The notes under the pieces were generated by a model, which searched no databases, was not told where the DNA came from, and saw only the letters and a list, made by a program, of their open reading frames with translations. Below, in pieces: positions 43,965-53,982 of a stretch of 64,000 nucleotides of DNA. The translations under genes and the position numbers were made by a program. The DNA is from DASQZK01 sp963809925 (GTDB taxonomy: Bacteria > Bacteroidota > Bacteroidia > Bacteroidales > GCA-2748055), in the NCBI GenBank assembly GCA_963809925.1, contig CAWELH010000004.1, forward strand, positions 1-64,000. Reading direction: 5' to 3'. Position 1 is the first letter of the stretch, and each line of letters starts with the position of its first letter.

Positions 43965-44648
43965 ATGGAAGATAATGTTAGCATATTGATCATTGATGAC
44001 GAGATTTCGATTCGAAAGTTATTAGACATAACACTGACAGCCAACAATTTCAAGGTTATCAGTGCAGCTGACGGTCAGGAAGGTCTGGTAATGGCGGCCA
44101 CCCGGCATCCTTCACTTATCATTGTCGATCTCGGCCTTCCTGATATCGATGGTCAGGAACTTATTACCAGGCTGAGGGAATGGTTTTTCAAACCGATCCT
44201 TGTACTTTCGGTCAGAAACTCAGAGGATGATATTATTGCTGCACTTGATCACGGTGCAAACGATTATCTGACAAAACCATTCAGGACCGGTGAATTGCTG
44301 GCAAGGATCAGAGTGGCCATACGACAGGATAGGGGAACTGCCGGGGATCCTTGTATGAATTTTGGAAATCTCACCGTTGATCTTAGTAAGCATTTGGTTA
44401 CAAAAGACAATGAAATCGTAAGGCTTACAGCCACGGAGTATTCAATCCTTAGCCTGTTTGTAAGGAATGAAGGGAGGGTGTTGACACATCAATTCATTCT
44501 GAAGGAAATTTGGGGATTGCACTATAGCGAGCAGACGCAGTATTTGCGGGTATTTGTTGCACAGTTGCGGAAAAAACTTGAGGAAAATCCGAACAAACCG
44601 AAATATTTCGTTACCGAATCGGGAATCGGCTACAGGTTTGGAGGCTGA
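43965..44648 (+). CDS. KdpE-like OmpR-family response regulator
   Basis: A 227-aa regulator. ATG at 43965 (MEDNVSILIIDDE), 16 bp behind the kinase stop. Receiver residues Asp11, Asp12, phospho-acceptor Asp55 (VDLGLPDIDG) and Lys104 (YLTKPF) are present. The C-terminal winged helix has LTATEYSILSLFVRNEGRVLTH and VFVAQLRKKLEENPNKPKYFVTESGIGYRF, as in KdpE/OmpR. It presumably controls the two trkH genes upstream, since no kdpFABC is near. Confidence 0.92.
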   Translation: MEDNVSILIIDDEISIRKLLDITLTANNFKVISAADGQEGLVMAATRHPSLIIVDLGLPDIDGQELITRLREWFFKPILVLSVRNSEDDIIAALDHGANDYLTKPFRTGELLARIRVAIRQDRGTAGDPCMNFGNLTVDLSKHLVTKDNEIVRLTATEYSILSLFVRNEGRVLTHQFILKEIWGLHYSEQTQYLRVFVAQLRKKLEENPNKPKYFVTESGIGYRFGG

Positions 44649-44930
44649 TGAGAATATCCAGCTATCAGAAAGTATTTCCTGTCTCGTACGGACTGCCTTT
44701 GATTATCAGGTTCACACTGTAAGATTTTGCATTGTCCCTAGTCACCCTGAGTTTCTACCCGCAGTCAGAACCCTTTAAGAACACCGGCGATAATTACTGC
44801 TATTATCCGCAAATCATTAGCAGGCAACAGAATGTCGGAGATTCAGATCCCGGTAGCTCCCTGCTGCAACTTTTTAATCGGGTCAACTGTTAGTGATGGT
44901 CGATCCTTTAGGATAACAGGAAAATTATGA

Positions 44931-45654
44931 ATGTCCATGAAAAATCTAAGTTTCATCTTTCTCCTATGCCTTCCCGGATACCTTGCTTTATCCCAGCCGG
45001 TCTTCAGGAATCCCGGACTACCGGATCATGAATTGTATGTCATACATGAATATCTCGATGCCAAAACGGGTTACATTACGTCAAAGATTGAGATAAACCT
45101 GAAGGAGCGTGATGGGGTGAAATTTTATTCCATGCTTGTGGATGAAGGTGGACTATACAGGAATGAAATTGACGTCCGGTATCAGGACTTAACTACCATC
45201 TCTGAAAAGCGTATCGATCTCAAAACCAACACTGTTGTACAATATTATATCAAAACTGGCGATTCTGTTCTCTTCTACAATGCAGAAAAAGATATTGATA
45301 AGAAAATGTCAACCCGTGAAACGAATATTTATTCGCCCCTGGCTTATATCTTTTCATTCCGGGGATTTCCATTCAAAGGTGGTAACAGTGTATCATTCAA
45401 AACCTATATGTATATGTATGGCGGTGTGCTGAACATGAATCTTAAGGAGGCAGGGTAAGAAGAGTGTTACGGTCAAAGCAGGCACTTTCGATTGCAACGT
45501 GCTTGAACTATCCGTCGGAGGGTGGCAATCCTTGTTTGCCCCGGAGAAGTATTACTTTTATTTTTCCGTTGATCCTCCTTTCCGGTTCATTAAATACGAA
45601 GAAGATGTTGACGGAGTTTGGAAGGGGGATGAGCTGGTAAGTTATTCAAAATGA
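44931..45654 (+). pseudogene. DUF3108-like exported protein, frameshifted
   Basis: Codons from the ATG at 44931 (or 44937, MKNLSFIFLLCLPGYLALSQ, a signal peptide) run to a TAA at 45456. Just there another frame continues sensibly (KKSVTVKAGTFDCNVLELSV, then PPFRFIKYEEDVDGVWKGDEL, stop 45652). Removing one base near 45447-45455 would join them into about 240 aa. The combined sequence resembles DUF3108-like proteins (TFDCNVLE, FYFSVDPPFR). Either a recent frameshift mutation or a sequencing error. Confidence 0.65.
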
Positions 45655-45789
45655 TGTATATGTACAGGACGTTTTTGGGGTACCATAGATACGATGATCA
45701 TCGAAGTATTCTATTCCATTCTTTTTCTTAACTTTCTCATTGCAAATCGTAATGTTTATTTATACAGGCTTTCTGGGGGGCACGGAAAT

Positions 45790-45810
45790 CCTCCTATGCG
45801 TTTTAGGAGG
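45790..45810 (+). other. Hairpin in the leader of the MG2-like gene
   Basis: CCTCCTA-TGCGTTT-TAGGAGG, a 7-bp stem 45 bp ahead of the first in-frame ATG at 45856. A 12-bp palindrome CGATGATCATCG lies at 45692-45703 in the same gap. Either may be regulatory; no family is recognised. Confidence 0.3.
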
Positions 45811-45855
45811 TGAGTTGACGAAAGAAAATTTTAATGAGGTTTTATCAGCGGGTAA

Positions 45856-48645
45856 ATGTTTATTGAAGATGCATACAAGATGAAAGGTATATTATGCATA
45901 TCCCGGTTTTTCATGCCCGGAAAGAAATTCTTCCTATTGCTTTTACGGTCCCTTCTAGCGATTGCATCAATAGCTCAGCCTGCTAATAACATTTCAATGG
46001 CAAGTCAGGCTGAAAAGGTTTACCTGCAACTGGACAGCAAAGTATACACTACCGATGAAAGCATCTGGTTCAAAGCGATTGTCGCGAATGCGGCCAGCCA
46101 TGAACCGACCAGATTAAGCGGGGTGCTCTATGTGGAATTGATAAGTCCGAATGAGACCATTCTTGAAAAGAAATTAATTAAGCTTGAAAATGGGATTGGG
46201 GACGGTTTTATCCAATTATATCAAAGCTATTCTGAAGGGCTTTATATGGTCAGGGCTTACACACAATGGGATGAGAATTTCGGGAACGATTTTTTCTTTA
46301 AAGAGTATATCCACGTGATCTCACCTACAAATGAAGTGACTGCTAATCCTATTACCCATGTTACTTTACTTGAACAACCGGACAATGAACGACTTCTCGG
46401 GGCGGTATTGGACCCTTTTGTTCTGGACAGCCTCCATAAACATGACCTCACTTTAGTGCTGTCTCTCAATAAAAAGACTGACACGATCGCCATCCGAAAA
46501 AACAAGGATAATCAATACGTGCTCAATTACGCCATACCCGAGGGTTGCCAGTTCGTTACCCTTCAGATGCAGACTAAAAATCATTTCAGTTTTTCCAAAA
46601 CCATCGCGCTGGATAAAGATTTCCTCGATTTACAGTTCTTCCCCGAAAGTGGAGAACTGGTAGAAGGTTTACAAAGTGTGGTTGGATTTAAGGCACTGGA
46701 TTGCAACGGCAGAGGGAAAAAGGTGGAGGGTGAAATTGTAAACGAAAAGGGTGAGATGATCACTTTATTTAAAAGCAATGATTTGGGCATGGGGACGTTT
46801 ACTCTGGCGAATGCTGATACCGGTGTTCATCTTTCAGCTCGCCTTTTGCCTGCTCAGGAAGATGGGGTTGTAAAAATGTATCCTCTTCCGGAGGTTGCCG
46901 GTAGAGGCAATATTCTGTCTGTGAAAAAGGATAGCAACCTGATTCGGCTAAAGGCCATTTCAAACTACATGAAAGATGACAGCCTGACTGTCCTGGCTTC
47001 CTGCCGGGGAGTTGTTTACTACATTTATAAAGGAAAGTTGAAAGATGGCCGAAATGAATTTTCATTTGCAGAAGATTTATTTCCCGAGGGCATTATTGAC
47101 TTTACTATGCTCGATATGCACCTGCACGCTGTTGCGGAAAGACTTTATTTTAATCTCAGGCCGGAGAACCGGATCAATCTTGAGATTTCCACTGATAAGG
47201 AATCCTACCTGCAGCGGGAACCGACACATTTAACAGTTGAAACGACGGATTATAAAGGATACCCGGTAAATGCCAACGTATCGGTTCTGGTTGTAAACAA
47301 AGCGCAGATGGGGAAAATGCAGGATACACGGCAAAATATAATCTCGTATTTCCTGGTGAGTTCCGACTTAAAAGGTGAAATCGAAAACCCAGGATATTAT
47401 TTCACGAATGAAAATGATCGGTTTGACGATCTGGATGCTTTGTTATTAACCCAGGGTTGGAGAAAGTACAATTATGCAAAGCCTGTAGTTGACATTAGGC
47501 TTCAGCCTCAATCCAAACTTACAGTCTCAGGTAAGGTAAGCTCAGCAATATCGGGTAAGAAGAAGAAAAAAGGAATCAGTCTTACACTGATGGCTTTTGG
47601 ACACGACCACTTCGTTGAGGAACAAATCGCAGACAGCCTTGGTCGGTTCTGTTTTGACATGAATGACGAATTTGGGCAAAACCTGAAAATTTTGATCCAA
47701 AGTGCCAAAAAGGATGGCAAGAAAAAAGACTATACGATTATGCTGGATAAAAAAGAATCCCCGGTAATTTCATTTAATCATGTAAAATCCATAGAAAATC
47801 CAGACAGTATAGTCCATTCACTCGTCGAAAAAAATATCGAACGAAAAAAGGTGGATGATGCCTTTCTCTTGTCAAAAGGAGACATCCTTCTGGATGAAGT
47901 CACTATACAAGGCTATAGAATGACTCCGGCAAGGAAGAAGATGGCGGAAAAATATGGCAAACCGGATGAAGTCATTGACGGAAAGGCTATTCAGGAAAAA
48001 GAAGAAAAATGGTCATACGGCTTGTATAGTGTCCTTTTGTTCAACTTTCCGGATAAAGTAAGAATAATCAGGGGACAGGATGGTACGTTATATGCGATAG
48101 CGAATAATCCATATCCAACTCTTGTTGTGATTGATGGTATTCCGGTAAGGGAGGATGATTATTCACGTATTTCCATTATTCCGCCGGGTGAGGTCAGAAG
48201 CTTTGAGGTAATAGAAAATGCCAGGAATTTTAGTCAGCTCTATTGTGAAGTATTGCCAGAATATTGCGCCGATTTTTTACTTGATCCAACAAATCCAAAA
48301 ACAGGGAACATTATTGCTATATACACTTTCGCAGGAAAAGGGCTTAATGGGGTAACCCGGCCGGTGGGCATCCTGACAGCGACTGTTCCGGTGTTTTCTG
48401 CTTCACGTGAATTTTATGAACCGAAATATCCGAACCTTAAGACGGAAGACTGGTTTAGACCAGATTTACGTGCTTTGGTGCACTGGGAGCCAAAACTAGA
48501 GGTAGACAGCCTTGGCAGGGCTTCCACATCTTTTTACAATGCCGACAACACAGGGAAAATGGAAGTTGTGGTGGAAGCGATTTCCGATACAGGCGAAATC
48601 GGATACCAGGAAATAGAGTATGATGTTACAAAAAGGAAATTTTGA
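45856..48645 (+). CDS. Large exported MG2/plug-domain protein
   Basis: A 929-aa protein. The first ATG gives a long polar leader; the ATG at 45913 (M-P-G-K-K-F-F-L-L-L-L) gives a better signal peptide, so the mature start near SIAQPANN is likely. The N-terminal part resembles MG2-like macroglobulin domains (VYLQLDSKVYTTDESIWFKA). Several beta-sandwich repeats follow. Near residue 680 a TonB-plug-like segment begins (GKPDEVIDGKAI, YPTLVVIDGIPVREDDYSRIS). Proteins of this kind are common in Bacteroidota and may form envelope-spanning transport or adhesion complexes. No TonB box or barrel is visible, so it is not a full receptor. Confidence 0.7.
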   Translation: MFIEDAYKMKGILCISRFFMPGKKFFLLLLRSLLAIASIAQPANNISMASQAEKVYLQLDSKVYTTDESIWFKAIVANAASHEPTRLSGVLYVELISPNETILEKKLIKLENGIGDGFIQLYQSYSEGLYMVRAYTQWDENFGNDFFFKEYIHVISPTNEVTANPITHVTLLEQPDNERLLGAVLDPFVLDSLHKHDLTLVLSLNKKTDTIAIRKNKDNQYVLNYAIPEGCQFVTLQMQTKNHFSFSKTIALDKDFLDLQFFPESGELVEGLQSVVGFKALDCNGRGKKVEGEIVNEKGEMITLFKSNDLGMGTFTLANADTGVHLSARLLPAQEDGVVKMYPLPEVAGRGNILSVKKDSNLIRLKAISNYMKDDSLTVLASCRGVVYYIYKGKLKDGRNEFSFAEDLFPEGIIDFTMLDMHLHAVAERLYFNLRPENRINLEISTDKESYLQREPTHLTVETTDYKGYPVNANVSVLVVNKAQMGKMQDTRQNIISYFLVSSDLKGEIENPGYYFTNENDRFDDLDALLLTQGWRKYNYAKPVVDIRLQPQSKLTVSGKVSSAISGKKKKKGISLTLMAFGHDHFVEEQIADSLGRFCFDMNDEFGQNLKILIQSAKKDGKKKDYTIMLDKKESPVISFNHVKSIENPDSIVHSLVEKNIERKKVDDAFLLSKGDILLDEVTIQGYRMTPARKKMAEKYGKPDEVIDGKAIQEKEEKWSYGLYSVLLFNFPDKVRIIRGQDGTLYAIANNPYPTLVVIDGIPVREDDYSRISIIPPGEVRSFEVIENARNFSQLYCEVLPEYCADFLLDPTNPKTGNIIAIYTFAGKGLNGVTRPVGILTATVPVFSASREFYEPKYPNLKTEDWFRPDLRALVHWEPKLEVDSLGRASTSFYNADNTGKMEVVVEAISDTGEIGYQEIEYDVTKRKF

Positions 48646-48736
48646 CACTAAGGTTCATGTATAATAACCATGGAAATTTAAGATCAATTTTTCCGGTTTG
48701 TTACTCAATTAAAGCGCTGCATGATTGATTTTTCCC

Positions 48737-48744
48737 TATATTTG
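48737..48744 (+). promoter_or_regulatory. Candidate -7 element for the DUF4380 gene
   Basis: TATATTTG matches the Bacteroidota -7 consensus TAnnTTTG exactly and lies 36 bp upstream of the ATG at 48781. No TTG at the usual -33 distance was found. Confidence 0.4.
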
Positions 48745-48780
48745 GCCGCACGCAAACAAAATCTGACAACTTTTAAATTA

Positions 48781-49968
48781 TGAAACACTTTTCCTGCCTT
48801 TGCCTGGGCAGCATACTCACATTGATGACATGCATGCCCAGGTCCAACCTGAAAACAATGGTGACCTGTATTATTTCGATTTCGCCAATATTTATTTCGA
48901 GGTAAATGCTGCCACTGGCGCCCGGATAAGTTCATTTAAAGTGAACGACACAGAGATCCTTTCGGTAACCACCAGTGATAACTTCTCCTGGGGCTCGACT
49001 TTCTGGCCATCCCCGCAGGCCGACTGGACATGGAGCCAGTGGGGCAACTGGCCTCCACCGGCAGTCATGGACGAGGAAGCGTATACCGGCGGAATGAATG
49101 ATACGGCCATCATACTAACAAGTGCGGTGGATGACGGACCCGGACTTCAGATCCGGAAAACATTCACGGCGGATCCTGCCGATACATCTGTTACAGTGAT
49201 GTATACCATGATCAATACGGCAGGTGTAGCACAAAGCTATGCTCCCTGGGAAGATTCCCGCGTGCCGACCGGTGGTCTGAGTTTTTTCCCTGCCGGCGAG
49301 GGAGGCTTTCCGGAGATAACGGTTTTGTGTCGTCATTTCAGAACCTGAACGACAACATCCTTTGGTACCAGTACAGCAATGCGAACAGCGGGAGCAAAGT
49401 TTTTGCCGACGGACGCGATGGATGGCGGGCACACGCTAACCATTCCGTCTTATTTGTGAAACAGTTTACCTCTGATCTGTCACCTGAAGATCCAGCCCCG
49501 GGTGAAGCGGAACTCGAAGAATATGCGGCTTCCGGCTTTCATGAGATCGAGAACCAGGGTGCCTACGTCAGCATTCAACCCGGAGACTCTGTCACTTATA
49601 CGGTAAAATGGTTTGGCAGGGAGATTCCTGAGGCCGTCACGATTGAAAAGGGCAGCGAAGGACTGCTCCGTCTTGCACGCAAGACCGTTGCTCCGCATAC
49701 GGAAGATCCGGTCTCCGCCGGAATCCATTATAGTGACGGAGCGCCTGTCACAGTATTTCCCAATCCCGTTTCCAACCGGGTTTACATCAGGGGGCATTTT
49801 TCCTCTGCTTCTTTCGCGCTGTTTACCATCAGCGGACAGGAATGTCTGCGTCGGACGGTGACGGGGTTGACGGAAATAGACATGTCCCATTTGCCTGGGG
49901 GAATTTACAGTTATGTACTAACCACACAGGAAGAAATTATGTGTGGTAAGTTCATCAAACTGAAATAA
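48781..49968 (+). pseudogene. DUF4380-like T9SS protein with two frameshifts
   Basis: ATG at 48781 opens a signal peptide (MKHFSCLCLGSILTLM). The mature part continues in another frame from about 48830 (HAQVQPENNGDLYYFDFANI) to 49320 (GGFP). It then moves to a third frame (DNGFVSSFQNLNDNILWYQY) up to the T9SS domain (VTVFPNPVSNRVYI to KFIKLK, 49968). The domain fits DUF4380 proteins (glycoside-hydrolase-like fold, unknown activity). Two one-base shifts suffice to restore a 395-aa secreted protein. As it stands it is untranslatable, by mutation or by error in the sequence. Confidence 0.75.
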
Positions 49969-50147
49969 TCCGGCCATCCGTTTGCCTTTTTCCTTGATTT
50001 AGCATCCTGTCAGGATCCTACGCATCAAAAATATGGCGATGACGCTGAATTTTTCATCAATGTTTTTAATGGGATCTCCTCCCCGAGGCAGCGAAGTGGT
50101 CTTATTCTTTCCAGACCCTTCATCACGCATCCATCACTTCGCAGCGC

Positions 50148-50445
50148 TTAATCTGCATTCAGTTTTCTCTCCGGAATAAAGAAATCCTCTCTTTTCAGGC
50201 CACATTTCGTTGCGATGGATTTACAATAGTCCAGTCGTCCTGCATTTTGATTCCGGGAGTCGGATCCGAAAGTGAATTTTAAGCCTTGTTCTTTGGCCAT
50301 CATAATAAATGCTTCATGCGGCGTATGTGACATGTCGTTGATCTCGATGGCAATGGTACGTTTTTAGCAGCAGAAAGGATCATGTTCATTCGTTCTTCGG
50401 TCCACAGGCTGTGCCTGAATTTTTAATAAAGGACCGACGCTTCAT
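50148..50445 (-). pseudogene. PHP-domain phosphoesterase remnant, internally deleted
   Basis: The minus-strand ATG at 50445 begins a Tat-like leader (MKRRSFIKNSGTA). The sequence then jumps to the last third of a PHP/histidinol-phosphatase-like protein (TEERMNMILSAAKN, AIEINDMSHTPHEAF, FTFGSDSRNQNAGRLDYC), with a further frameshift near 50360. The metal-binding HxH start of the PHP fold is absent. The C-terminal SDS-R-N motif remains. So only the two ends of the gene survive. Confidence 0.65.
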
Positions 50446-50457
50446 TGCAAATGGAGT

Positions 50458-51360
50458 TTATTCTTTAAGCATTTTTGAGGACCTGTAAATCGTTGCTTTT
50501 TCCGAGTACTCCCCGAATTTTTTTTCAAGGAATCGTTCAAGGAGGGTATTTTCTTCACCCACCGACCAGATTATATCGGGAATGTTCTGCTCGATTTGTT
50601 TCAGTGAAGCAATGCGGATCATTTCAAGCGGAATTTTAATGCCCAGGCGAAACTCTTTACGTATGAAAACATTGTTGTACTCGATGGTAGTCGGACTATT
50701 CCAGTACGACAGCATCCAGCCTACCACCTTTCCCTTATATCTCAGTGCCAGGCTCGTATAATAGGCCAGCTGGTCTTCATGATAAAATGGTGAAAATGAT
50801 TCAGGGTAATAAGGCATAAAGTCCTGCTCATCCATGATCGTCTTTTTCTCATCCGGTGATACCCATGACCATGGGGTGATCTCGTATCCATCCGGTAATA
50901 AAATATTTTTTCTCCAGGGAACGCTGCCGATCCTGGCGGTGTCGGTACGAAATACATGCATCAGTTTTTCGGGTTCCGACCAGCCTTGTTTTTTTAAGAT
51001 ATGTTTTGTTGATTCACTGCTTTCCCAGCTTGACCAGAAATAGGTTCTCACCTCTTCGTATCCTTTCTGAGACAAAATCTGCTCGGTTTTATTCAGTAAT
51101 TCCTGCCCGGTACCTTTATTCCGGTAGCCAGGTTCAAGATAAAATGAAATTATTTCAGAATAAGGATGACTAAAATCGAATTCCGCAATGCACAAACCTA
51201 CTATATTACTGTTCTTCCTGACCGAAACTGCAAGGATCGGGTTTTTTATTTCAACCGACTGAATTTGCTTCCGGATGTTTGGAAAGGTATATTTTTCCAG
51301 GTTTTCCTTTACAAATTCCACCGTCAGGTTAAATGAGGCCTTGTACTGTAATGAGTCCAT
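50458..51360 (-). CDS. GNAT family acetyltransferase
   Basis: A 300-aa protein with two GNAT-like halves. The first carries a good acetyl-CoA motif A (ISFYLEPGYRNKGTGQELLNKTEQIL; the R/Q-x-x-G-x-G/A loop is RNKGTG). The second half (residues 170-300) looks like a degenerate GNAT fold (WMLSYWNSPTTIEYNNVFIRKEFRLG). It would acetylate a small molecule or protein amine; target unknown. ATG at 51360. Confidence 0.8.
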   Translation of the reverse strand: MDSLQYKASFNLTVEFVKENLEKYTFPNIRKQIQSVEIKNPILAVSVRKNSNIVGLCIAEFDFSHPYSEIISFYLEPGYRNKGTGQELLNKTEQILSQKGYEEVRTYFWSSWESSESTKHILKKQGWSEPEKLMHVFRTDTARIGSVPWRKNILLPDGYEITPWSWVSPDEKKTIMDEQDFMPYYPESFSPFYHEDQLAYYTSLALRYKGKVVGWMLSYWNSPTTIEYNNVFIRKEFRLGIKIPLEMIRIASLKQIEQNIPDIIWSVGEENTLLERFLEKKFGEYSEKATIYRSSKMLKE

Positions 51361-52060
51361 GGGCTTACGTTTTATTTACAGAGGTTTATTAACTGCTTGC
51401 TTAATTATAAGGCCAAAGTATTCATAAAAGTTCAAAAATCCTTTAATGAAACATCCTGGCTGACGCTGATCATGGCAAATCCGGCCAATTATTCTCTAAA
51501 AGTAATGTTTATTTATTTTTTATAACTTACCACTTCGAAGTAAAAATTAACAATTGACGGGGGAGAGCCTGGTGGATTTGCCCTTGCCGGAAGAGATCAC
51601 AAATTTGTCTGGGCAGGAGCGGAAATAAAAGGCGATAAAATTGTGGTATGGAACGACCGGCTCATGCATCCGGTGGCTGTCCGGTATGCATGGGCAGACA
51701 ACCCCGACCGGGCAAATATTTACAATAAGGAAGGCTTGGCGGCAGGGCCTTTCAGGACGGACAACTGGTAATAGTGGTAAATGAAAAGATGATTAATTCA
51801 AGTTCTGCCAAAAAGTAAGAAAAGTAAACAACATTCGATCCTTATTTGTTTTCAAGTAAATAATGAAAATTTTTAATATTAACTGAATTTAATTTCGGGT
51901 ATTATTTCTGAATGAAAGTGTTATGTGATTAACATAAATCAGAAATTAAGCCCAAAATGTTAATATCCTATTCCATTGAGTAGTTGGCTTGTCAGAGCAT
52001 TCTTAAAAATTCGTAAAGAATGTAGCATATTTTGGATTTTAGCCCTCACTCATTAACTTA
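51361..52060. other. 700-bp gap holding a sialate-esterase fragment
   Basis: No intact gene. 51556-51771 carries a pseudogene fragment, listed separately. The remaining 290 bp before 52061 are strongly AT-rich and contain a likely -7 segment (TATTTTGG at about 52028) for the SGNH gene. Confidence 0.45.
51556..51771 (+). pseudogene. C-terminal fragment of a sialate O-acetylesterase
   Basis: The plus strand, open from a stop at 51541, reads GEPGGFALAGRDHKFVWAGA, EIKGDKIVVWNDRLMHPVAV, RYAWADNPDRANIYNKEGLA, AGPFRTDNW, stop at 51769. These are the typical last 70 residues of SASA-type sialate O-acetylesterases. No start codon or upstream domain is present, so it is a gene relic. Confidence 0.8.
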
Positions 52061-53659
52061 ATGATAATGAAAGTAGTTATCATATTCCATATCCTTTTAT
52101 TTCATTATTTAATTGCCTGGGGCCAGAATTATCAAACTGACCCTATACTTCCTGATACGATCCCTGTTGCCCTTGGCAATACCATTGAATTATATAATGA
52201 TGATGTAGCATTTGTACATATTAATGAGACTGCTTACCGTTTTGAATGGATCTGTAATGTGGGGGTCTCCGATAAGTTCAAATGGAGCTGGAAAAGCAGC
52301 AAATTTGGCATTTTTCCTATCCGTTTCAGGGTGTATTCTGGGGACAATCTGTTGGTTGAAGAAGAATCAATAATAAAGGTTGTACCCAAAGTCTCTAATC
52401 CTTCACTAAACATCTTAGCGATTGGCAACTCTCTAACATCCGGAGGATTCAGTTATCAGTTCCAACAAATCAGCCAGGACCTTGATTTTACACTAAAACC
52501 TATCGGCACACAAGGAACCACCTATCCAAATGAAGGACATAGTGGATGGTCATTCTCACAATTCTTAGGTAGCGAATCTCCTTTTTATTTCAATGGTACA
52601 ATAGATTTTAAGAAGTATATACAATCCAATAGTCTGCCTTTTCCTGATATTGTCAGGATTTTTCTCGGCATTAATGATTGTTTTTCAAGTAGGCCGATGG
52701 ATGCAATATATCAATCTGTCGACCAATTAATCAATTCAATAAAAACCGCCTATCCCGAGGCGTTGATATTTATTGCAATGCCTACTCTTTGTGAAAACAG
52801 TGGAGACGGATGGATTCATGACTACGGGAATTTAAATAATTATTACCCCTACCAGTTGAGAATAAGGGAATTATGGAGATATCTTATTAAAAATTATTCT
52901 GGCACTGCTTTAAAAAAAAATGTGAGAATAACTTATGAAGGCCTCTGTATAGACAGGGACAATGGTTATCCTTTAAACAGCAATATGGTCCATAGCGGAG
53001 GAGTTCATCCCAATGCTGAGGGGTATAAGCAGTTGTCGAGAGGATTTTCAAATACTCTAAATTATTTTCTTTATCAGCAAAGTCAGGGTCAATTGGATAT
53101 TGAACCTCCGACCATTCCTACAGGTCTGGATCCAATCATGATCACTGATAGCACAATTACAATCCATTGGAATGCCTCTGTGGATAATAGGGGCGTTTAT
53201 GGGTATAAAATCTTTGTTAATGATCATGAGATTGATACTGTGAATAGTCTAACCTATTTAATTTCTAACCTGTCGCCAGCGACATTGTATGAGATTTCCG
53301 TTTCAGCAATAGACTCTTCATTTAATGAAAGCCCCAGAGCCGAGACCATAGAGGTAATGACAGAAAAAATTACCGGAGTAATGAAATCTAAAGAAAAAAC
53401 TCCCGAGGTTACGCTTTTTCCGAATCCATGCAGAGACGTGTTAAACATAAATTACAATCATGAAAATGAATCTTCTGTGAGAGTAATGCTTTATAATTCT
53501 TTTGGAAATATAGCATTGAATTTGGTGATCGCGAAGAAAGATTTTTTAATCTCCGGTATTAAAATCTTAATACCAGTTAACATTTTGCCAGGCCTATACT
53601 TTGTGACGTTGTTTTATAATTCAAGAATTCTCACGGGAAAAATTTTCATTGAAAGGTGA
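52061..53659 (+). CDS. Secreted SGNH hydrolase with FN3 and T9SS domains
   Basis: A 532-aa protein with signal peptide (ends near LIAWGQNY). An Ig-like N-domain (30-112) is followed by the SGNH/GDSL hydrolase. Block I is AIGNSLTSGG (nucleophile Ser124), block III is FLGIND and block V GGVHPNAEGY (His316). The Asp of the usual D-x-x-H is Gly here, so a Ser-His dyad or another acid is implied. A fibronectin III domain (about 345-430) and T9SS sorting domain (VTLFPNPCRDVLNI) follow. Probably de-esterifies surface or environmental polysaccharide. The gene is visibly AT-rich compared with flanking genes. Confidence 0.85.
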   Translation: MIMKVVIIFHILLFHYLIAWGQNYQTDPILPDTIPVALGNTIELYNDDVAFVHINETAYRFEWICNVGVSDKFKWSWKSSKFGIFPIRFRVYSGDNLLVEEESIIKVVPKVSNPSLNILAIGNSLTSGGFSYQFQQISQDLDFTLKPIGTQGTTYPNEGHSGWSFSQFLGSESPFYFNGTIDFKKYIQSNSLPFPDIVRIFLGINDCFSSRPMDAIYQSVDQLINSIKTAYPEALIFIAMPTLCENSGDGWIHDYGNLNNYYPYQLRIRELWRYLIKNYSGTALKKNVRITYEGLCIDRDNGYPLNSNMVHSGGVHPNAEGYKQLSRGFSNTLNYFLYQQSQGQLDIEPPTIPTGLDPIMITDSTITIHWNASVDNRGVYGYKIFVNDHEIDTVNSLTYLISNLSPATLYEISVSAIDSSFNESPRAETIEVMTEKITGVMKSKEKTPEVTLFPNPCRDVLNINYNHENESSVRVMLYNSFGNIALNLVIAKKDFLISGIKILIPVNILPGLYFVTLFYNSRILTGKIFIER

Positions 53660-53982
53660 AACTTTAATACAACAGAAGAATTATTTGTTAGGCCAGGTAA
53701 AATTTGTACAAAAAGGATAATGCTTTACATATATGCCCAGATTTTTATCCTGGCCAATGATCAGAACAATTCTTATGGATTGAGATAATGATTACATATT
53801 TGAAATATATTTAATATAAGTTTGATTACAGCTTGACCAGAATTTAATTTTTTCATAAATTTGATATAAGGGTGTGCAATTACAAGAAAATAATTTCACT
53901 CAGGTAATTTTCACTTTGTTTCTTGATCCCGGTTTGTACATCAAAATGATAGCTTAAAATAACATTACTAATTTTAGTAAAA
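53660..53982. other. 323-bp AT-rich gap
   Basis: No ORF or hairpin recognised. AT-rich, presumably the promoter region of the MBOAT-AlgJ-like pair. Confidence 0.5.
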
